Under the pieces are notes generated by a model, which was not told the origin of the DNA, did not search any database, and saw only the letters and a program-made list of their open reading frames with translations. This document shows positions 6,566 through 8,209 of a DNA stretch of 8,209 nucleotides, piece by piece; position 1 is the first letter of the stretch; every line of letters begins with the position of its first letter. The DNA is from Bacteroidota bacterium. Lineage in GTDB: Bacteria > Bacteroidota > Bacteroidia > NS11-12g > UBA955. A program made the translations under genes and the position numbers. The stretch spans positions 1-8,209 of the forward strand of contig CANHGC010000058.1 of assembly GCA_947460045.1 (NCBI GenBank). The letters are read 5' to 3'.

Positions 6566-8209
6566 ATGGCAAAGTCACCAAAAAAAGAACAAGGCAATGG
6601 CAAGAAATTCCAAGATCGTCTTCCTGGAGAAAAACGCAATCGCAAAATAGACTTGGCCAAATCAGAACCCAAGAAAACGAAGTTTTTCACAGATAATAAA
6701 TCAACTGAATCGAATACAGACAAGCCAAGATTTGGCGGAGGTGACAAACCACGCTTTGGCAGTGATCGCGGAGGTGACAAGCCAAGATTTGGCGGAGGAG
6801 ATAAACCGCGTTTTGGCAGTGATCGTGGTGGAGACAAACCAAGATTTGGTGGAGGAGACAAACCGCGTTTTGGAAGTGATCGCGGAGGAGACAAACCAAG
6901 ATTTGGCGGAGGAGATAACCCACGATTCGGAAATGATCGCGGAGGAGACAAACCAAGATTTGGCGGAGATCGTGATAAACCCCGCTTTGGAAATGACAGC
7001 GGAGAAGACAAGCCAAGATTTGGTGGAGAAAGCAGGGGATCATTTTCAAGAAATTCGAACAGTAGACCATCTGGTACTCCTGGATTTACCGGTGGAGATA
7101 AAAGTGGAAATCCAAGGTTCCCTGGCGACAGAAGTAGCCGTTTTTCAAAGGATTTGGGTGATAAACCAAAGTTTGATAACGATCGCGGAGGTGACAAGCC
7201 AAGATTTGGCGGAGATCGTGATAAACCACGTTTTGGAAGTGATCGCGGCGGCGACAAACCTCGTTTTGGCTCAGACAGACCGAGTGACAAACCCCGCTTC
7301 GGAAGTGATCGCGGAGGTGACAAACCAAGATTTGGATCAGACAGATCGAGCGACAAACCCCGCTTCGGAAGTGATCGCGGAGGAGACAAGCCTCGATTTG
7401 GCTCAGACAGACCGAGCGACAAACCCCGCTTTGGAAGTGATCGCGGAGGTGACAAACCAAGATTTGGATCAGACAGATCGAGCGACAAACCTCGCTTCGG
7501 AAATGATGGTGGAGGAGATAAGCCAAGATTTGGCGGAGATCGTGACAAACCACGTTTCGGCAATGACCGCGGTGGAGACAAGCCAAGATTTGGTTCAGAC
7601 AGACCAAGTGATAAAGCACCAGAAAACAGACGTGAAACGTTTGATTCTGCAGAAAAGTTTAACAAACCCAAACCCACAGGTGCCGTTGGCTTATCCAAGT
7701 TTAGGCCCAGAGGTTCAGAGCCCATGGTTGATAATACACCCGATAACAGGGATTTCAACGAAGACAAGCCCAAAACATACGGAATACCGAAAGCCGAAAA
7801 AGCAGACACACCCAAAGGCTTTAAAGGAAGTAAGCGCGAATTCAATAAAGTGGCTTCCAATTTGGAGAAAGGCGCTGAACATGCAAAAAGTGACGAGATT
7901 CGTTTGAATAGATACATCGCCAACAGTGGTATCTGCTCTCGTCGTGAAGCCGACGAACTCATACAACAAGGCATGGTGAGGGTGAATGGAGATGTGGTAA
8001 CTGAGTTGGGTACTAAAATTCGACCATCAGACAATGTCAAAGTAGAAGACCGAAAGGTGATTCCCGAAAAGCCTGTTTATATCATCATGAACAAGCCCAA
8101 AGGATATATTACTACAACGGATGATCCAGAAGGCCGAAAAACCGTCATGGAACTGATAGACTTGCCAGGCAAGGAGAGAATTTACCCCATTGGTCGTTTA
8201 GATAGAAAT
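6566..8209 (+). CDS. RluB/RsuA-family rRNA pseudouridine synthase with long repetitive N-terminus, 3' end outside window
   Basis: The frame stays open from ATG 6566 to the window edge (548 codons). Residues 1-51 are basic (MAKSPKKEQGNGKKFQDR). Residues about 52-350 hold roughly 25 DKPRFG-type repeats. A basic linker runs to about 440. An S4 RNA-binding domain follows (about 445-495: IRLNRYIANSGICSRREADE ... GMVRVNG). The catalytic domain then begins with YIIMNKPKGYITT and DPEGRKTVMELID, and reaches GRLDRN, whose Asp546 is the catalytic aspartate. Enzymes of this family isomerise specific uridines in rRNA; the RluB-like branch acts on 23S rRNA, but the target cannot be fixed here. Typical members are about 230-300 residues, so the N-terminal extension more than doubles the protein. 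The start is the first in-frame ATG, 22 nt after a -7 element. Further short N-terminal-extended homologues are, as I recall, common in Bacteroidota. Confidence 0.93.
   Translation, partial: MAKSPKKEQGNGKKFQDRLPGEKRNRKIDLAKSEPKKTKFFTDNKSTESNTDKPRFGGGDKPRFGSDRGGDKPRFGGGDKPRFGSDRGGDKPRFGGGDKPRFGSDRGGDKPRFGGGDNPRFGNDRGGDKPRFGGDRDKPRFGNDSGEDKPRFGGESRGSFSRNSNSRPSGTPGFTGGDKSGNPRFPGDRSSRFSKDLGDKPKFDNDRGGDKPRFGGDRDKPRFGSDRGGDKPRFGSDRPSDKPRFGSDRGGDKPRFGSDRSSDKPRFGSDRGGDKPRFGSDRPSDKPRFGSDRGGDKPRFGSDRSSDKPRFGNDGGGDKPRFGGDRDKPRFGNDRGGDKPRFGSDRPSDKAPENRRETFDSAEKFNKPKPTGAVGLSKFRPRGSEPMVDNTPDNRDFNEDKPKTYGIPKAEKADTPKGFKGSKREFNKVASNLEKGAEHAKSDEIRLNRYIANSGICSRREADELIQQGMVRVNGDVVTELGTKIRPSDNVKVEDRKVIPEKPVYIIMNKPKGYITTTDDPEGRKTVMELIDLPGKERIYPIGRLDRN
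6719..7030 (+). repeat. DKPRFG coding repeats, first block
   Basis: About eleven in-frame copies of DKPRFG followed by GG or SDRGG linkers. The main higher-order unit is 19 residues (57 bp), DKPRFGGGDKPRFGSDRGG, present about three times before it decays to variants such as DNPRFGNDRGG and DKPRFGNDSGE. Codons differ between copies (CCA/CCG/CCC, CGC/CGT/AGA), so the protein sequence is conserved better than the DNA. A non-repetitive Ser/Gly/Arg-rich spacer (7031-7159) follows. Confidence 0.95.
7160..7615 (+). repeat. DKPRFG coding repeats, second block
   Basis: About fourteen further copies, beginning with the variant DKPKFDNDRGG and ending at a degenerate DKAPENR. The main unit is 22 residues (66 bp), DKPRFGSDRGG followed by DKPRFGSDRPS or DKPRFGSDRSS. 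The PS and SS forms alternate, giving a 132-bp superrepeat. The block encodes a hydrophilic, charge-patterned, presumably disordered segment with one Phe per unit and RGG-like steps. Confidence 0.95.
7253..7516 (+). repeat. 132-bp tandem duplication within the second block
   Basis: Copies at 7253-7384 and 7385-7516 differ by my count at about 8 of 132 positions, mostly synonymous third bases. The central stretch, from GGAAGTGATCGCGGAGGTGA onward, is the same in both for over 50 bp. This points to a recent in-frame duplication by slippage or unequal recombination. Confidence 0.85.

Noticed and set aside
6719..7615. Regular repeats considered as a CRISPR array
   Set aside because: Units are contiguous, in frame, vary at synonymous positions and have no unique spacers; they are coding repeats.
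7086..7619. 177-codon Cys/His/Leu-rich minus-strand frame (and a similar 127-codon frame at 6687-7070)
   Set aside because: A further shadow of the repeats; no start context or independent domain.
7626..7641. ACGTGAAACGT considered as a third parS site
   Set aside because: Only one half matches; the left arm (ACAG) departs from the palindrome.
6732..7907. 391-codon plus-strand open frame in another frame of the repeat region
   Set aside because: Same cause: it encodes only low-complexity AEVTNQDLA-type repeats and covers no known domain.
6535..8040. 501-codon minus-strand open frame of LGLSPPRSLPKRG-type repeats
   Set aside because: It is the antisense reading of the DKPRFG repeat gene. 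Repeats with a 3-bp-multiple period stay open in several frames. The plus-strand frame leads into real S4 and catalytic domains, and this one does not.

Overview
The window looks like chromosomal DNA from a Bacteroidota bacterium, probably of the Flavobacteriales type. The evidence is a type IX secretion (type B / gliding-motility) C-terminal sorting domain, a YbeY of the Bacteroidota form next to mnmG, -7 promoter elements of the TAnnTTTG type, little Shine-Dalgarno signal, and an RluB-like pseudouridine synthase with a long low-complexity N-terminus. Genus cannot be fixed from sequence alone.

Layout. Positions 1-5439 are one tightly packed minus-strand operon. In transcription order it encodes a zinc-binding M16 peptidase, its non-catalytic M16 partner, a secreted type B sorting-domain protein, the rRNA-maturation endoribonuclease YbeY, and MnmG (GidA), which is cut by the left window edge. 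Junctions are ATGA overlaps or gaps of 5-13 nt. A strong intrinsic terminator at 5469-5505 separates this operon from an upstream minus-strand gene for a short single-stranded DNA-binding protein (5524-5913). Across a 213-bp divergent intergenic region lies a plus-strand gene for a small zinc-finger protein of unknown function (6127-6510). It is followed by an RluB/RsuA-family pseudouridine synthase gene (from 6566, cut by the right edge) whose first ~440 residues are mostly DKPRFG repeats.

Main points of interest. A 15/16 match to the chromosomal ParB-binding site parS (667-682) contains the GTG start codon of mnmG. A second site with an intact core, GTTCCACGTGAAAC (1554-1567), sits 886 bp away inside the sorting-domain gene. 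Together they suggest a ParB-loading, origin-proximal centromere region embedded in a translation/tRNA-modification operon. The RluB-like protein carries about 25 copies of a charged aromatic/RGG-like repeat, with a 132-bp tandem duplication. An 18-bp perfect palindrome lies between the divergent ssb and zinc-finger genes.

Functional themes. YbeY (rRNA processing), MnmG (tRNA wobble-uridine modification) and the RluB-like enzyme (rRNA pseudouridylation) are all RNA-maturation functions. The M16 pair and the sorting-domain protein belong to proteolysis and the cell surface. I see no mobile element, CRISPR array, tRNA or rRNA gene. I found no convincing new defence or biosynthetic system.
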